Positions 17,378 through 26,974 of a stretch of DNA of 64,000 nucleotides are shown here, piece after piece. Numbering within the stretch: position 1 is the first letter of the stretch; each line of letters begins with the position of its first letter. Under the pieces are notes generated by a model that did no database searches, was not told where the DNA came from, and worked only from the letters and a program-made list of their open reading frames with translations. The stretch is from Paracoccus sp. S1E-3 (GTDB lineage: Bacteria > Pseudomonadota > Alphaproteobacteria > Rhodobacterales > Rhodobacteraceae): NCBI RefSeq assembly GCF_013868135.1, contig NZ_JACEMU010000004.1:620001-684000 (forward strand). The letters run 5' to 3'. Made by a program: the position numbers and the translations under genes.

Positions 17378-19201
17378 TCAGTGACCGTTTGCCGCGCCCG
17401 CACCGCGCGGGATGCGGATCGATTCAACCAGTTCGACCACCTCGACCGGGGGCTCTTCGGTCGCGTTCGATACCAGATAGGCGACGGCGAAGTTGATCAG
17501 CGCGCCGATGGTGCCGAAGCTGGCCGGCGAGATGCCGAACAGCCAGTTCGCCGCCGTATCCTCCAGCATGTTGGTGCCGGCGATGAAGAACCAGCCCTTG
17601 TAGAGGAAGATATAGACCAGCGTGGAGATGATCCCCGCCAGCATCCCCCAGATCGCCCCCTGCCGGTTGATCCGGGTCGAGAAGATCCCCATCATCAGCA
17701 CCGGGAAGATCGACGAGGCCGCCAGCCCGAAGGCAAGCGCCACCGTCTGCGCGGCAAAGCCCGGCGGGTTCAGCCCCAGCAGCGTCGCCACCAGGATCGA
17801 CACGCCCATGGCGATGCGGGCGGCCATCAGCTCGTTCTTCTCGCTGATATTGGGCGCCAGCCATCCCTTGATCAGGTCGTGACTGACCGCACCCGAGATC
17901 GCCAGCAGCAGCCCCGCCGCCGTCGACAGCGCGGCGGCAAGGCCGCCCGCCGCGACGATCCCGATCACCCAGCCCGGAAGGTTGGCGATTTCGGGATTGG
18001 CCAGAACCATGATGTCATTGTTGACAACCGGCAGTTCGTTGCCCTGCAGGTTCTGATCGGCGATGACGGTAGCGAGGGCCTCGCCCGGTTCGGCCTTGTC
18101 GTTATAATACTGGATCAGGCCGTCGCCGTTCTTGTCCTCCCAGTTCAGCAGGCCGGTCACCTGCCAATTGCGCATCCAGGCCAGTTCCGGTGCGGTCTCG
18201 ATCCGCTCCAGCGATACGGCGGGGGCGGAGAAGGTCGACCCCGCCTCGGCCCCGGTCGAGGCGCCCGACCACATGGTTGCGGTCAGGTTGAAGCGCGCCA
18301 TCGCCCCCACGGCCGGGGCGACCGTGTAAAGCAGCGCGATGAACACCAGCGCCCAACCCGCCGAGGACCGCGCATCCGACACTTTCGGCACCGTGAAGAA
18401 GCGGATGATGACATGCGGCAGGCCCGCCGTCCCGATCATCAGCGCCAGCGTGAACAGCACCATGTCCAGCGTCGAATTGTGATGCCCGGTATAGGACTTG
18501 AAGCCCAGATCGGTGACCACCTGATCCAGCTTGGCCAGCATCTTCACGCCCGATTCCTCATGCGTGCCGAACAGGCCCAGCTGGGGCAGGACATTGCCCG
18601 TCAGTTGCAGCGCGATGAACACCGCCGGGATCGTATAGGCGACGATCAGCACGACATATTGCGCCACCTGCGTATAGGTGATGCCCTTCATGCCGCCCAG
18701 CACCGCATAGACGAAGACCAAGGCAGCCCCGATCCACAACCCGGTCGAGGTCGACACCTCCAGATAGCGCGAGAAGGTGACGCCCACGCCTGTCATCTGC
18801 CCGATCACATAGGTGATCGAGATGATGAGCAGGCAGACCACGCCTATGATGCGCGCCGTCTGGCTGTAGAAGCGGTCGCCGATGAATTCCGGCACGGTGA
18901 ACTTGCCGAATTTCCGCAGATAGGGCGCCAGCAGCAGCGCCAGCAGCACATAGCCGCCGGTCCAGCCCATCAGATAAGTGGAATTGTCATAGCCGGTGAA
19001 GGCGATCAGGCCCGCCATCGAAATGAACGACGCCGCCGACATCCAGTCGGCGGCGGTGGCCATGCCGTTCATCACCGGGCTGACGCCGCGATTGGCGGCG
19101 TAGAACTCGGCCGTGGATCCGGCGCGGGCCCAGATGGCGATTCCGATATACAGCGCGAAGGAGGCGCCGATGAAAATGAGGTTCAGGGTGAATTGCGACA
19201 T
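17378..19201 (-). CDS. sodium:solute symporter, VC_2705 subfamily (DUF4212-associated)
   Basis: A 607-residue SSS-family transporter with about 13 membrane helices. The sodium-site region (NGMATAADWMSAASFISMAGLIA) and GTAGLPHVIIRFFTVP are conserved. Between helices an outside loop of about 75 residues holds DKNGDGLIQYYN (around 18103-18138), which resembles an EF-hand calcium loop. Members of this subfamily pair with a DUF4212 small subunit, here encoded three bases upstream. The substrate is probably a small carboxylate such as acetate or lactate, by analogy and from the actP/acs neighbours; it is not proven. Confidence 0.85.
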   Translation of the reverse strand: MSQFTLNLIFIGASFALYIGIAIWARAGSTAEFYAANRGVSPVMNGMATAADWMSAASFISMAGLIAFTGYDNSTYLMGWTGGYVLLALLLAPYLRKFGKFTVPEFIGDRFYSQTARIIGVVCLLIISITYVIGQMTGVGVTFSRYLEVSTSTGLWIGAALVFVYAVLGGMKGITYTQVAQYVVLIVAYTIPAVFIALQLTGNVLPQLGLFGTHEESGVKMLAKLDQVVTDLGFKSYTGHHNSTLDMVLFTLALMIGTAGLPHVIIRFFTVPKVSDARSSAGWALVFIALLYTVAPAVGAMARFNLTATMWSGASTGAEAGSTFSAPAVSLERIETAPELAWMRNWQVTGLLNWEDKNGDGLIQYYNDKAEPGEALATVIADQNLQGNELPVVNNDIMVLANPEIANLPGWVIGIVAAGGLAAALSTAAGLLLAISGAVSHDLIKGWLAPNISEKNELMAARIAMGVSILVATLLGLNPPGFAAQTVALAFGLAASSIFPVLMMGIFSTRINRQGAIWGMLAGIISTLVYIFLYKGWFFIAGTNMLEDTAANWLFGISPASFGTIGALINFAVAYLVSNATEEPPVEVVELVESIRIPRGAGAANGH

Positions 19202-19204
19202 GGC

Positions 19205-19462
19205 TTATTCCTCCACGCCATGTTCGCGGTCCAGCCGGTTCATCCGCGCCGCATACCAGAAGATCAGCGCGATGAAGATCAGGATGGAGCCCTGCTGCGC
19301 GAACCAGAAGCCCAGATCCGAGCCGCCGACCGGAATGCCGCTGATCAGCGGGCGCAGGATGATCCCGAACCCGTAGGATACCAGCGCCCAGATAATCAGG
19401 CAGATCCAGATGATCCTGATATTCGCCCTCCAATAGGCGTTTGACGATTGCCTATCACTCAT
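19205..19462 (-). CDS. DUF4212 small subunit of sodium/solute symporter
   Basis: An 85-residue protein with two membrane helices (about 14-36 and 47-68) and the conserved GFWFAQQGSI segment of DUF4212. Such proteins accompany VC_2705-type symporters much as YjcH accompanies ActP. The stop is three bases before the symporter ATG. The ATG at 19462 follows GGGAGGACG. Confidence 0.85.
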   Translation of the reverse strand: MSDRQSSNAYWRANIRIIWICLIIWALVSYGFGIILRPLISGIPVGGSDLGFWFAQQGSILIFIALIFWYAARMNRLDREHGVEE

Positions 19463-19586
19463 GTGTCACGTCCTCCCTTGAACATGTTCTGCCGCCTGTT
19501 CGTTCAGCACCCTATCCCGGCGGCTGGGGTGGATGGGGGACTGACCCCACGGCCTCCGCGCGACGGGGTCAATTCCGTTGTCAGTT

Positions 19587-19607
19587 GGCGGGCCGGGGTG
19601 GCCCGCC
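19587..19607 (-). terminator. hairpin downstream of actP
   Basis: Eight-bp arms GGCGGGCC and GGCCCGCC around five bases lie just after the actP stop on the minus strand. No T-run follows, so termination would need Rho or be weak; it marks the border to the DUF4212 unit. Confidence 0.4.
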
Positions 19608-19610
19608 CGG

Positions 19611-21317
19611 TCAGTGATCCGATGCCGCCGAGGCACCGATCCCGGTTTCCGATCGCACCTGCTGGGCCAGGAAGCCGGCCCGGTCGATGCGCGCGCGTTC
19701 GCCATTGTCCATCTTCGACACCAGCCAGATCCCCAGGAAGGCCAGCGTCATCGAAAACAGCGCCGGCGAGGTATAGGGGAACGGGGCCGAGCCCTCGGGA
19801 TGGCCGAGCGTCGCCTCCCAGACCGAGGGAGACAGCACCGTCAGCACCACCGAGGAGATCAGCCCGAGGAAGCCGCCGACAACCGCGCCCCTGGTCGTGC
19901 AGTCCTTCCACAGCACCGACATGAACAGCACGGGGAAGTTGGCGGAGGCCGCGACCGCGAAGGCCAGCGACACCATGAAGGCGATGTTCTGGTTCTTGAA
20001 GGCGATCCCCAGCACCACCGCGATGGCGCCAAGGCAGAGCGTGGTGATGCGCGAGACGCGCAGCTCCGACAGGCTGTCGGCCTTGCCCTTCTTGATGACC
20101 GTCGCATAAAGGTCGTGGCTGACGGCGGATGCCCCCGAAAGCGTCAGCCCCGCCACCACCGCAAGGATGGTCGCGAATGCCACCGCCGAGATGAAGCCCA
20201 GGAAGATGTTGCCGCCGACCGCATGGGCCAGATGCACGGCCGCCATGTTGTTGCCGCCGATCAGCTTGCCATCCGCCGCCAGGAAGTCGGGATTGGTCAG
20301 CACGAAGGTGATGGCGCCAAAGCCGATGATGAAGGTCAGCAGGTAGAAATAGCCGATCCAGCTGGTTGCCCACATCACCGATTTGCGCGCCTCCTTGGCC
20401 GAAGGCACGGTGAAGAAGCGCATCAGGATATGGGGCAGCCCGGCGGTGCCGAACATCAGCGCCATGCCGAAGCTGATCGCCGAAATCGGGTCCTTGATGA
20501 AGGTGCCCGGCCCCATGATCGACTGGCCGGCCTTGGCGGCTTCCTCGGGCGTGTCGCCGGCCGCGGCGGCGGCCTCGGCCTTGACGCGGACGGCATCGGC
20601 GAACAGCGCCTCGGGCGAGAAGCCGTAGCGCCACATCACCATGAAGGCCATGAAGGAGGCCCCGCCCAGCAGCAGGCAGGCCTTGATGATCTGCACCCAG
20701 GTGGTCGCGGTCATGCCGCCGAACAGCACATAGATCATCATCAGTGCGCCGACGATCACCACCGCGATCCAGTAATCCAGCCCGAACAGCAGCTCGATCA
20801 GCGATCCCGCGCCGACCATCTGCGCGATCAGGTAGAAGGCCACCACGACCAGCGTGCCCGAGGCCGCGAAGATGCGCACCGGCGCCTGGGCGAACCGGAA
20901 GGCCGCCACATCGGCGAAAGTGAACTTGCCGAGGTTGCGCAGCCGCTCGGCCATCAGGAAGGTCAGGATCGGCCATCCGACCAGAAAGCCGATCGAATAG
21001 ATCAGCCCGTCATAGCCGGTGGTCATCACCGCCGCCGAAATCCCCAGAAAGGACGCCGCCGACATATAGTCACCGGCGATCGCCAGCCCGTTCTGAAAGC
21101 CGGTGATGCCGCCGCCGGCAGTATAGAAATCCGCCGCCGATTTCGTGCGCGAGGCCGCCCATTTGGTGATGAACAGCGTCATCACCACGAAGGCGGCGAA
21201 CATGATGATCGCGGTCCAGTTGGTGGCCTGCTTCTCGCCGCCCTGGATCACATCCGCCGCCCAGCCCGAGGCCGGCAGCAGCGCGCCCGCCGCCGCAAGC
21301 AATGCGCGGCGGATCAT
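19611..21317 (-). CDS. actP: cation/acetate symporter
   Basis: A 568-residue SSS-family symporter matching ActP, which imports acetate and other short carboxylates with sodium. It has a cleavable-looking N-terminus ([21 protein letters not shown]) as in E. coli ActP, then about 13 helices with [16 protein letters not shown] and [17 protein letters not shown]. It overlaps the upstream yjcH gene by four bases (ATGA), and acs lies before that, giving the classic acs-yjcH-actP order. Confidence 0.93.
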   Translation of the reverse strand: MIRRALLAAAGALLPASGWAADVIQGGEKQATNWTAIIMFAAFVVMTLFITKWAASRTKSAADFYTAGGGITGFQNGLAIAGDYMSAASFLGISAAVMTTGYDGLIYSIGFLVGWPILTFLMAERLRNLGKFTFADVAAFRFAQAPVRIFAASGTLVVVAFYLIAQMVGAGSLIELLFGLDYWIAVVIVGALMMIYVLFGGMTATTWVQIIKACLLLGGASFMAFMVMWRYGFSPEALFADAVRVKAEAAAAAGDTPEEAAKAGQSIMGPGTFIKDPISAISFGMALMFGTAGLPHILMRFFTVPSAKEARKSVMWATSWIGYFYLLTFIIGFGAITFVLTNPDFLAADGKLIGGNNMAAVHLAHAVGGNIFLGFISAVAFATILAVVAGLTLSGASAVSHDLYATVIKKGKADSLSELRVSRITTLCLGAIAVVLGIAFKNQNIAFMVSLAFAVAASANFPVLFMSVLWKDCTTRGAVVGGFLGLISSVVLTVLSPSVWEATLGHPEGSAPFPYTSPALFSMTLAFLGIWLVSKMDNGERARIDRAGFLAQQVRSETGIGASAASDH

Positions 21318-21622
21318 TTCAGTGCCTCCGCCCGGACCTTTTCAGTCAGGGCATCGAATTCGCGGTTGGCCCGGCGCACATAGACCCCGGTGATCAGAAT
21401 GGTGAACAGGATCACCCCGAAACCGATGGGAATACCCCAGGTCATCACCCCATTGCCGATGCGTGCCGCCAGCAATTCCTTGTCGAAGGCGATCAGCAGG
21501 ATATAGCCGTAATAGACCACCAGCATGGCGATGGTCAGCGTCCAGCCAAAGCGGGATCGCGTCGATTTCAGACGCTGGTAGTCCGGGTTCGCAGAGATTT
21601 TCTCTGCCAGAGACTGTTCCAT
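21314..21622 (-). CDS. yjcH: DUF485 membrane protein, YjcH type
   Basis: A 102-residue protein with two membrane helices (about 28-48 and 62-82) and the DUF485 features [15 protein letters not shown] and [11 protein letters not shown]. In E. coli the homologue lies between acs and actP and is co-transcribed; its role is unclear, possibly a small subunit of ActP. It overlaps actP by four bases. Confidence 0.9.
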   Translation of the reverse strand: MEQSLAEKISANPDYQRLKSTRSRFGWTLTIAMLVVYYGYILLIAFDKELLAARIGNGVMTWGIPIGFGVILFTILITGVYVRRANREFDALTEKVRAEALK

Positions 21623-21802
21623 CTTGGGTTTTCCTCAACTGGAAAATTGGCTGTTGAAAATTGTCTGTGCAGGGTCAGATCTTCCTGCCCCACCGACGCA
21701 TGCCGGCGGGTCGAGGCGGTCTTTCGGCCGATGGCGCGCGCGGCTGTCGCGGATGTGGCTGCGAGACGGCCGGACAGGCCGGGCGCGGGCTTCGGGCATC
21801 AC

Positions 21803-21825
21803 GCCGGGCGGATCACCCGCCCGGC
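21803..21825 (-). repeat. perfect hairpin downstream of acs
   Basis: Nine-bp arms GCCGGGCGG and CCGCCCGGC around five bases lie 11 bases after the acs stop. Without a T-run it is more likely an RNA-stabilising or partial-termination hairpin between acs and yjcH. The 213-base gap between these two genes contains no credible reading frame. Confidence 0.5.
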
Positions 21826-21835
21826 GGCATCACGA

Positions 21836-23791
21836 TCAGTCCCGGTTCATGCGGTTATCGATCAGTTCGTCGACAACGCCGGGATCGGCGAGGGTCGAAG
21901 TGTCGCCGAGGGCGCCGAAATCGTCCTCGGCTATCTTGCGAAGGATGCGGCGCATGATCTTGCCCGACCGGGTCTTGGGCAGGCCGGGCGCCCATTGGAT
22001 CAGGTCGGGCTTGGCGATCGGGCCGATTTCGGTGCGCACCCAGGTTTCCAGTTCGCGGCGCAACTCGTCCGACGGCTCCTCGCCGTTCATCAGGGTGACA
22101 TAGGCATAGATGCCCTGTCCCTTGATCGCGTGTGGATAGCCCACGACAGCGGCCTCGGCGACCTTGGGATGGGCGACGAGCGCCGATTCCACCTCGGCCG
22201 TGCCCATGCGGTGGCCGGAGACGTTGATCACGTCATCCACCCGCCCGGTGATCCAGTAATAGCCGTCCTCATCCCGCGTGCAGCCGTCCCCGGTGAAGTA
22301 ATAGCCGGGATACTGCTGGAAATAGGTCTCCATGAAGCGCTGGTGATCGCCCCAGACGGTGCGCATCTGGCCGGGCCAGCTGTCGGCGATGCACAGCACG
22401 CCCTCGGCCGGGTTGCCGGGGACGACCTCAGCGGACTCGGCCTTCAGGATCTCGGGCTTGACGCCAAAGAACGGTAGCGTGGCCGAACCGGGCTTTGTCT
22501 CGATCGCGCCGGGAAGCGAGGTGATCATGTGGCCGCCGGTTTCGGTCTGCCACCATGTGTCGACGATCGGGCAGCGCCCCTTGCCGACATATTTGTCGTA
22601 CCAGTTCCAGGCCTCGGGGTTGATCGGCTCGCCCACCGTGCCCAGCACCCGCAGGCTGGAGAGGTCGTATTTCTCGACCCATTCCGACCCCAGCCCCATC
22701 AAGGCCCGGATCGCGGTCGGCGCGGTATAGAACTGGTTGACCTTATGCTTGTCGCAGACCGCCCAGAACCGCCCGGCATCGGGCCAGGTGGGCACCCCTT
22801 CGAACATCAGCGTGGTTGCGCCATTGGCCAGCGGACCATAGATGATATAGCTGTGCCCGGTCACCCAGCCGACATCGGCGGTGCACCAGAAGACATCGCC
22901 GTCTTTGTAATCAAATACGTATTCATGCGTCATTGCGGCGAAGACCAGATAGCCGCCGGTGGTATGAACCACCCCCTTCGGCTTGCCGGTCGACCCCGAG
23001 GTATAAAGGATGAACAGCGGGTCCTCGGCCCCCATCGGGCGCGGCGGGCAGTCGGGGCTGACCTCCTCCATCATCGCCAGCACGTCGACATCGCGCCCCT
23101 CGACCCAGGTGGTCTGATCGCCGGTATGCTTGACCACCAGACAGCGCACCTTGTCCGAACAATGCAGCAGCGCCGCATCGGCATTGGATTTCAGCGCCGT
23201 CTTGCGTCCTCCGCGCGGCGCGGTATCGGCGGTGATGACCAGCTTGGCATCGCTGTCATTGATCCGGTTCGCCAGCGCGTCGGGCGAAAAGCCGGCGAAG
23301 ACGATGGAGTGGATGGCCCCGATCCGCGCGCAGGCCAGCATGGCGTAAGCGGCCTCGGGAATCATCGGCATGTAGATGATGACGCGGTCGCCGCGCATGA
23401 CGCCTTGGCTGAGCAGGACATTGGCCATGCGGTTCACCTTGTCGCTGAGTTCGCGATAGGTGATGTGGCGCGCAGGCGCATCGGGGTCGTCGGGCTCGAA
23501 GATGATCGCGGTCTGGTCGCCGCGCGCTTCAAGATGGCGGTCGATACAGTTGACCGAGGCGTTCAGCACCCCGTCCTCGAACCATTTGATCGACACGTCG
23601 CCAAAGGTAAAATCGGTGTTCTTCACCTTGGTATAGGGCGTGATCCAGTCCAGCCGCTGGCCCTCGCGGCCCCAGAACCCCTCGGGGTCGTCAATCGATT
23701 CGGCGTAAAGGCGGGCATAATCCTCGGGGCCGGCATTGGCGTTTTCAAACCCCGGCGGGATCGGATGTTTCGCTACGTTTTCAACGGACAT
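21836..23791 (-). CDS. acs: acetyl-CoA synthetase
   Basis: A 651-residue AMP-forming acetate:CoA ligase. The adenylate-forming signature [11 protein letters not shown], the WWQTETGG motif, the hinge region [14 protein letters not shown] and the C-terminal lysine motif [11 protein letters not shown] (target of inhibitory acetylation) are all present. The ATG at 23791 follows GGGGGAAATGCC and gives the usual family length; an in-frame start 19 codons upstream is not conserved. It stands first in the acs-yjcH-actP order, so acetate is imported and activated by one cluster. Confidence 0.97.
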   Translation of the reverse strand: MSVENVAKHPIPPGFENANAGPEDYARLYAESIDDPEGFWGREGQRLDWITPYTKVKNTDFTFGDVSIKWFEDGVLNASVNCIDRHLEARGDQTAIIFEPDDPDAPARHITYRELSDKVNRMANVLLSQGVMRGDRVIIYMPMIPEAAYAMLACARIGAIHSIVFAGFSPDALANRINDSDAKLVITADTAPRGGRKTALKSNADAALLHCSDKVRCLVVKHTGDQTTWVEGRDVDVLAMMEEVSPDCPPRPMGAEDPLFILYTSGSTGKPKGVVHTTGGYLVFAAMTHEYVFDYKDGDVFWCTADVGWVTGHSYIIYGPLANGATTLMFEGVPTWPDAGRFWAVCDKHKVNQFYTAPTAIRALMGLGSEWVEKYDLSSLRVLGTVGEPINPEAWNWYDKYVGKGRCPIVDTWWQTETGGHMITSLPGAIETKPGSATLPFFGVKPEILKAESAEVVPGNPAEGVLCIADSWPGQMRTVWGDHQRFMETYFQQYPGYYFTGDGCTRDEDGYYWITGRVDDVINVSGHRMGTAEVESALVAHPKVAEAAVVGYPHAIKGQGIYAYVTLMNGEEPSDELRRELETWVRTEIGPIAKPDLIQWAPGLPKTRSGKIMRRILRKIAEDDFGALGDTSTLADPGVVDELIDNRMNRD

Positions 23792-23917
23792 GGCATTTCC
23801 CCCAACTGACATCGGCAACGGACGCGCCGCCCCTCCGACGACGTTCACCCACTGAAGCTCGAATACAGTTAATCACGCAATAGCATTCGCACAAAGCTTT
23901 TTTTTCAAAGGATAATT

Positions 23918-23957
23918 TTGTAAATTTTTTGACGCGGACTGATCCTGAATTGTAAAT
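23918..23957 (-). promoter_or_regulatory. AT-rich acs upstream region with TTGTAAAT direct repeats
   Basis: The acs/hugZ-like divergent gap (23792-24023) holds an AT-rich core unlike the surrounding GC-rich DNA. The 8-mer TTGTAAAT occurs at 23918-23925 and again at 23950-23957, 32 bases apart, about three helical turns. This is a plausible two-site operator for an acetate regulator. On the minus strand TTGAAA and TGCTAT 17 bases apart could be promoter elements for acs; both are weak. Confidence 0.4.
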
Positions 23958-24023
23958 CATTCACAGCACCGTGAGCGGACCTACCCGCTTGCGTCCTGCG
24001 GCCTCCAACGGCAAATTAATCCC

Positions 24024-24521
24024 ATGAAGCCAATTCCCTTCCGCGACCTCGATCAGCGCGCCCGCAGATTGGCGCAGGACATGATCGCATCCGTCCGTTA
24101 CGCGGTTCTGTCGGTCTACGATACGGCCCAAGACTATCCGCATTTGTCGCGAATCGCGGTGCAGGCGGATATGGACGGCGTGCCCGTGGCGCTTCTGTCC
24201 GAGATCGCCACCCATACCCGCCTGCTGAACACCACGCCGCGCGCCGCGCTGCTGATCGAGGCTGAGCCGGAAGCAAAGGGCGACGCCATGGCGCAGGCGC
24301 GGATGACGCTTCAGGTGATAGCCCGGCGACTGCCTGCCGAGGGGCCGGAACATGCAGCGCGGCTGGCCCGCTGGCTGGCCAACAGCCCCAAGGCGCGCGC
24401 TTATGCGGAACTGGCGGATTTCCATTTCTGGCGTCTGGAGCCACAAGGCGGCCTGCTGAATGCCGGCTTCGGTCAAAACTATCTGCTGCAGGCGACCGAT
24501 ATCAAAAACCCCCGGCCGTGA
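24024..24521 (+). CDS. HugZ-like pyridoxamine 5'-phosphate oxidase-fold protein
   Basis: A 165-residue split-barrel protein of the HugZ/PPOX group. Visible features are the N-terminal ARRLAQDMIASVRYAVLSV, the strand region ADMDGVPVALLSEIATHTRLL and the end motif GGLLNAGFGQNYLL. Family members bind flavin or haem; some help haem use. The C-terminal DUF2470 domain found in full HugZ proteins is absent. It is divergent from acs. Confidence 0.75.
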   Translation: MKPIPFRDLDQRARRLAQDMIASVRYAVLSVYDTAQDYPHLSRIAVQADMDGVPVALLSEIATHTRLLNTTPRAALLIEAEPEAKGDAMAQARMTLQVIARRLPAEGPEHAARLARWLANSPKARAYAELADFHFWRLEPQGGLLNAGFGQNYLLQATDIKNPRP

Positions 24522-24532
24522 CCGGTCGGGGG
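24504..24532 (-). terminator. intrinsic terminator of the beta-helix protein gene
   Basis: On the minus strand a GC-rich stem (GGGGG/CCCCC core, about ten pairs with one wobble) with a four-base loop is followed by TTTTT. It lies 25 bases after the stop of the spike-like gene and overlaps the 3' end of the hugZ-like gene on the other strand. Confidence 0.6.
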
Positions 24533-24557
24533 CAATATCGCGCAAAGGTTGCTCGGA

Positions 24558-26852
24558 TCAGCCCGGCTCGTCCATGCGGGCCCGGATGGTGACCTTGCCC
24601 TTGGCGGGCTGCGCCCATTCAACCTGCAGGTTCTGCCGGTTGGCGCCTTGCTGCGTCCGCACCCAGGGCATCTCGGTGACACGGGCGTTGGCGGCATTCT
24701 GAATCACCGAGACCGCGACCAGGGAATCGACGTTCTTCGCCCATGCGCCGAAGGGCAGGCAATTGGTCAGCGGCACCACCCAGCTGGCCTGCGCCGTCGA
24801 TTGGGTATGGGTGATCTGAATCGGGTTCGCGACGTAATCCAGCACCCCGTTGAAGTTGTTGCCATCGAACAGGATGTTCCGCATCCGCGAATAGTCCAGG
24901 TCGGAGAAGGTCGTATCAACCTTGTCCACGCGCTGAATCTTCGGGCCAATGACCAGAAACACGTTGTTCGACACGGTCAGGCCGTGGATATGATGATTGC
25001 GGCCATAGGGCCTGATCGACAGGAAGGCGTAATCGGCAAGCACCTGTTTGACGGTGAAGTGATTGCTGGAAATCGAGAGGCCGCCGAAGGAATACTCGTT
25101 CGGTCCGAAATCGGGAAACACGTCGTATTCATTGGTCCATTCGACGATCGCATTGTCGATATAGTTCCCCGAGATCGCCATCATGCAGTTCTTCTGCGCG
25201 ATCACCAGCCCCGGCACGCGCGTTCCGCTGGCGGTGTCATCGCCCTGGAACCAGTGATTGCCCACGATCAGGTGGCCCGAGCCGGTGGCCACCAGAAAAG
25301 TGCCGAAGCGGACAAAGCGACTGTCGCGAATCTTCACATCGTTGGCGTTCACATTGATTGCTACGGAGGTCCGGGCCTGCGCATTCAGACTGATTTCAGA
25401 GGACAGGAACTGGCAACGATCGATCAGCATGTCCTGACAGCCGCGCCCGACCGAGGTGATGCCGCGATCACCCGGCCCGCTGATATAACAGTCGCGGATA
25501 TGGAACATCTGGCCATTAGCCGGCAGCATCAGGAAGCTGGCCCGGCCGCCCATCGAGAATTCCATCTCGGCGATATTCACCCGCGACATCTCGTCCATGC
25601 CGAGGAAGTCGAGCATGTAGCGGAAGCGCTTGAACGTATAGGCCCGCGTCCCCGACCCGCCATGGAAAGGCTGCGACAGGGTCAAGGTCCTGGCGCCGAC
25701 ATTCTTTGCCTTTACATAGACCTCGCGCCCGACGCCGGGACCGGTGATCAGGCTGCCGACCTCGATATTGGCAACATTGGCGACATTGCTGAGCGTCGTG
25801 GGCTGGTTCACATCATAGGTGCCCTGCGAGGTGGCGACACCGGTGTTCCATGCCGGGCCGTCGACGATGCGAAGCTCGCCGTTGCAGATCAGCCTGCGCG
25901 TCGAAAACTCGGTCAGGCCGGGGGCGATCTCGGTCATGATCAGCGGCTCGGTCAGGTCGACGCGACGCCCGCGCAGGTTCAGCTCGACATGGTCAGTAAA
26001 GCTGAACAGCGCCTGCAGCGCGCGCTTCAGCCCCTCGGTCTCATCACCAAAGGCCTCGGCATAGCTCGGATAATCGAAGCTGCCCATCAGTGTCAGCCGC
26101 GCCGCACGCGGCATCGTCAACCTGCCGGTGAAGCGAACCGGCGCGCTGATGGTCAGGTCCGATCCGATCCTGTAAGTGCCTGCCGGCACCACGATCACCC
26201 GTCCCTTGGCGGCACTGTCGGCGGCCGCGAAAGCCGCGCGATCATCGGTGATGCCGTTGCCGACCGCGCCATAGTCGCGCACGTCGACAATATCCATCAT
26301 CTCGCGCAGGAAGACCGAGGTGACATCCTCGATCCGCAGCGACTCGATGCGGACTGCCCCGCCATTGGTGCCGATCAGGTCGATGCCGAAATGACCGTAG
26401 ATCGGGGCCGCGCCCCAAACCATGTCGACACCACGGCGGTTGCCCGTTCCGACAATGGCGCTGACCTCAACCACTTTGCCGTAGCCGGGCAGCGCCACAT
26501 TGTCACCCAGTTCGTCCAGCCCGGTCACATGATTGCGCACACCGTCGCCGGCCCACCCACCGATACGCACCGTCGGGCGCGGCCCCGAAATCGCCTTCAC
26601 CCGCGCAGAAATGCGCAGATAGGTGCCCGGTAGGATCGGGGTTTCACCCATGAAGCGGATGCGGGTGGTATCTTCGACCTTGTTGATTTCCAGGCAGGAC
26701 CCGAAATCCTGGTCAGCGGCGACGATGGCGGCATTGGCCTGGTTTGCCCAGGTCGCGCTGCCGGGAGTGCCGTATTCCCGCGACCAGACAGAAAGCCCGG
26801 CGGCGAAGCCCGGCGGCATCAGTTGCAGTCCGGCGGTAATGGCAATGTTCAT
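24558..26852 (-). CDS. right-handed beta-helix (pectate-lyase superfamily / GH28-like) protein, spike-like
   Basis: A 764-residue protein. The N-terminal 190 residues look like a carbohydrate-binding or attachment module. Then comes the hallmark VDVRDYGAVGNGITDDRAAF of the pectate-lyase_3/GH28-related fold, followed by a long run of Asn-rich rungs (INVNANDVKIRDSRF, ISGNYIDN, SSNHF, VSNNVF, LFDGNNF) typical of a right-handed beta-helix. There is no signal peptide. Such proteins are known as phage tail or head spikes and as polysaccharide lyases. The ATG at 26852 follows GGGGAG. A CtrA-type box lies about 70 bases upstream, which hints at a gene transfer agent spike rather than a pectin-degrading enzyme; this is inference. 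Confidence 0.7.
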   Translation of the reverse strand: MNIAITAGLQLMPPGFAAGLSVWSREYGTPGSATWANQANAAIVAADQDFGSCLEINKVEDTTRIRFMGETPILPGTYLRISARVKAISGPRPTVRIGGWAGDGVRNHVTGLDELGDNVALPGYGKVVEVSAIVGTGNRRGVDMVWGAAPIYGHFGIDLIGTNGGAVRIESLRIEDVTSVFLREMMDIVDVRDYGAVGNGITDDRAAFAAADSAAKGRVIVVPAGTYRIGSDLTISAPVRFTGRLTMPRAARLTLMGSFDYPSYAEAFGDETEGLKRALQALFSFTDHVELNLRGRRVDLTEPLIMTEIAPGLTEFSTRRLICNGELRIVDGPAWNTGVATSQGTYDVNQPTTLSNVANVANIEVGSLITGPGVGREVYVKAKNVGARTLTLSQPFHGGSGTRAYTFKRFRYMLDFLGMDEMSRVNIAEMEFSMGGRASFLMLPANGQMFHIRDCYISGPGDRGITSVGRGCQDMLIDRCQFLSSEISLNAQARTSVAINVNANDVKIRDSRFVRFGTFLVATGSGHLIVGNHWFQGDDTASGTRVPGLVIAQKNCMMAISGNYIDNAIVEWTNEYDVFPDFGPNEYSFGGLSISSNHFTVKQVLADYAFLSIRPYGRNHHIHGLTVSNNVFLVIGPKIQRVDKVDTTFSDLDYSRMRNILFDGNNFNGVLDYVANPIQITHTQSTAQASWVVPLTNCLPFGAWAKNVDSLVAVSVIQNAANARVTEMPWVRTQQGANRQNLQVEWAQPAKGKVTIRARMDEPG

Positions 26853-26913
26853 GCGCGATCTCCCCTGATCCGGCCGCATCTGGCGGCCCCTAAGCGTTGG
26901 GGAATATCGCTTT

Positions 26914-26940
26914 GCCGGGTTAACCTTCCGTTAACCCGGC
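26914..26940 (-). promoter_or_regulatory. CtrA-type box inside a perfect palindrome, upstream of the beta-helix gene
   Basis: The sequence TTAACCTTCCGTTAAC (26920-26935) fits the CtrA consensus TTAA-N7-TTAAC exactly. It lies inside a perfect inverted repeat with 11-bp arms GCCGGGTTAAC and GTTAACCCGGC. It is about 70 bases upstream of the beta-helix gene start. Because it is also 35-60 bases after the lysyl-tRNA synthetase stop, the hairpin could instead or also end that transcript, though no T-run follows. Confidence 0.6.
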
Positions 26941-26974
26941 GGGCGTTGCGCGGGCGTGCCGCGCAACATCAGAA

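Noticed and set aside
15215..19444. 1409-codon open frame on the plus strand
   Set aside because: Antisense to the symporter and DUF294 genes; His/Arg/Gln-rich product of the kind GC-rich antisense frames give. The minus-strand genes have clear family motifs.
24549..26633. 694-codon open frame on the plus strand
   Set aside because: Antisense of the beta-helix protein gene, which has recognisable repeats and a good ribosome site.
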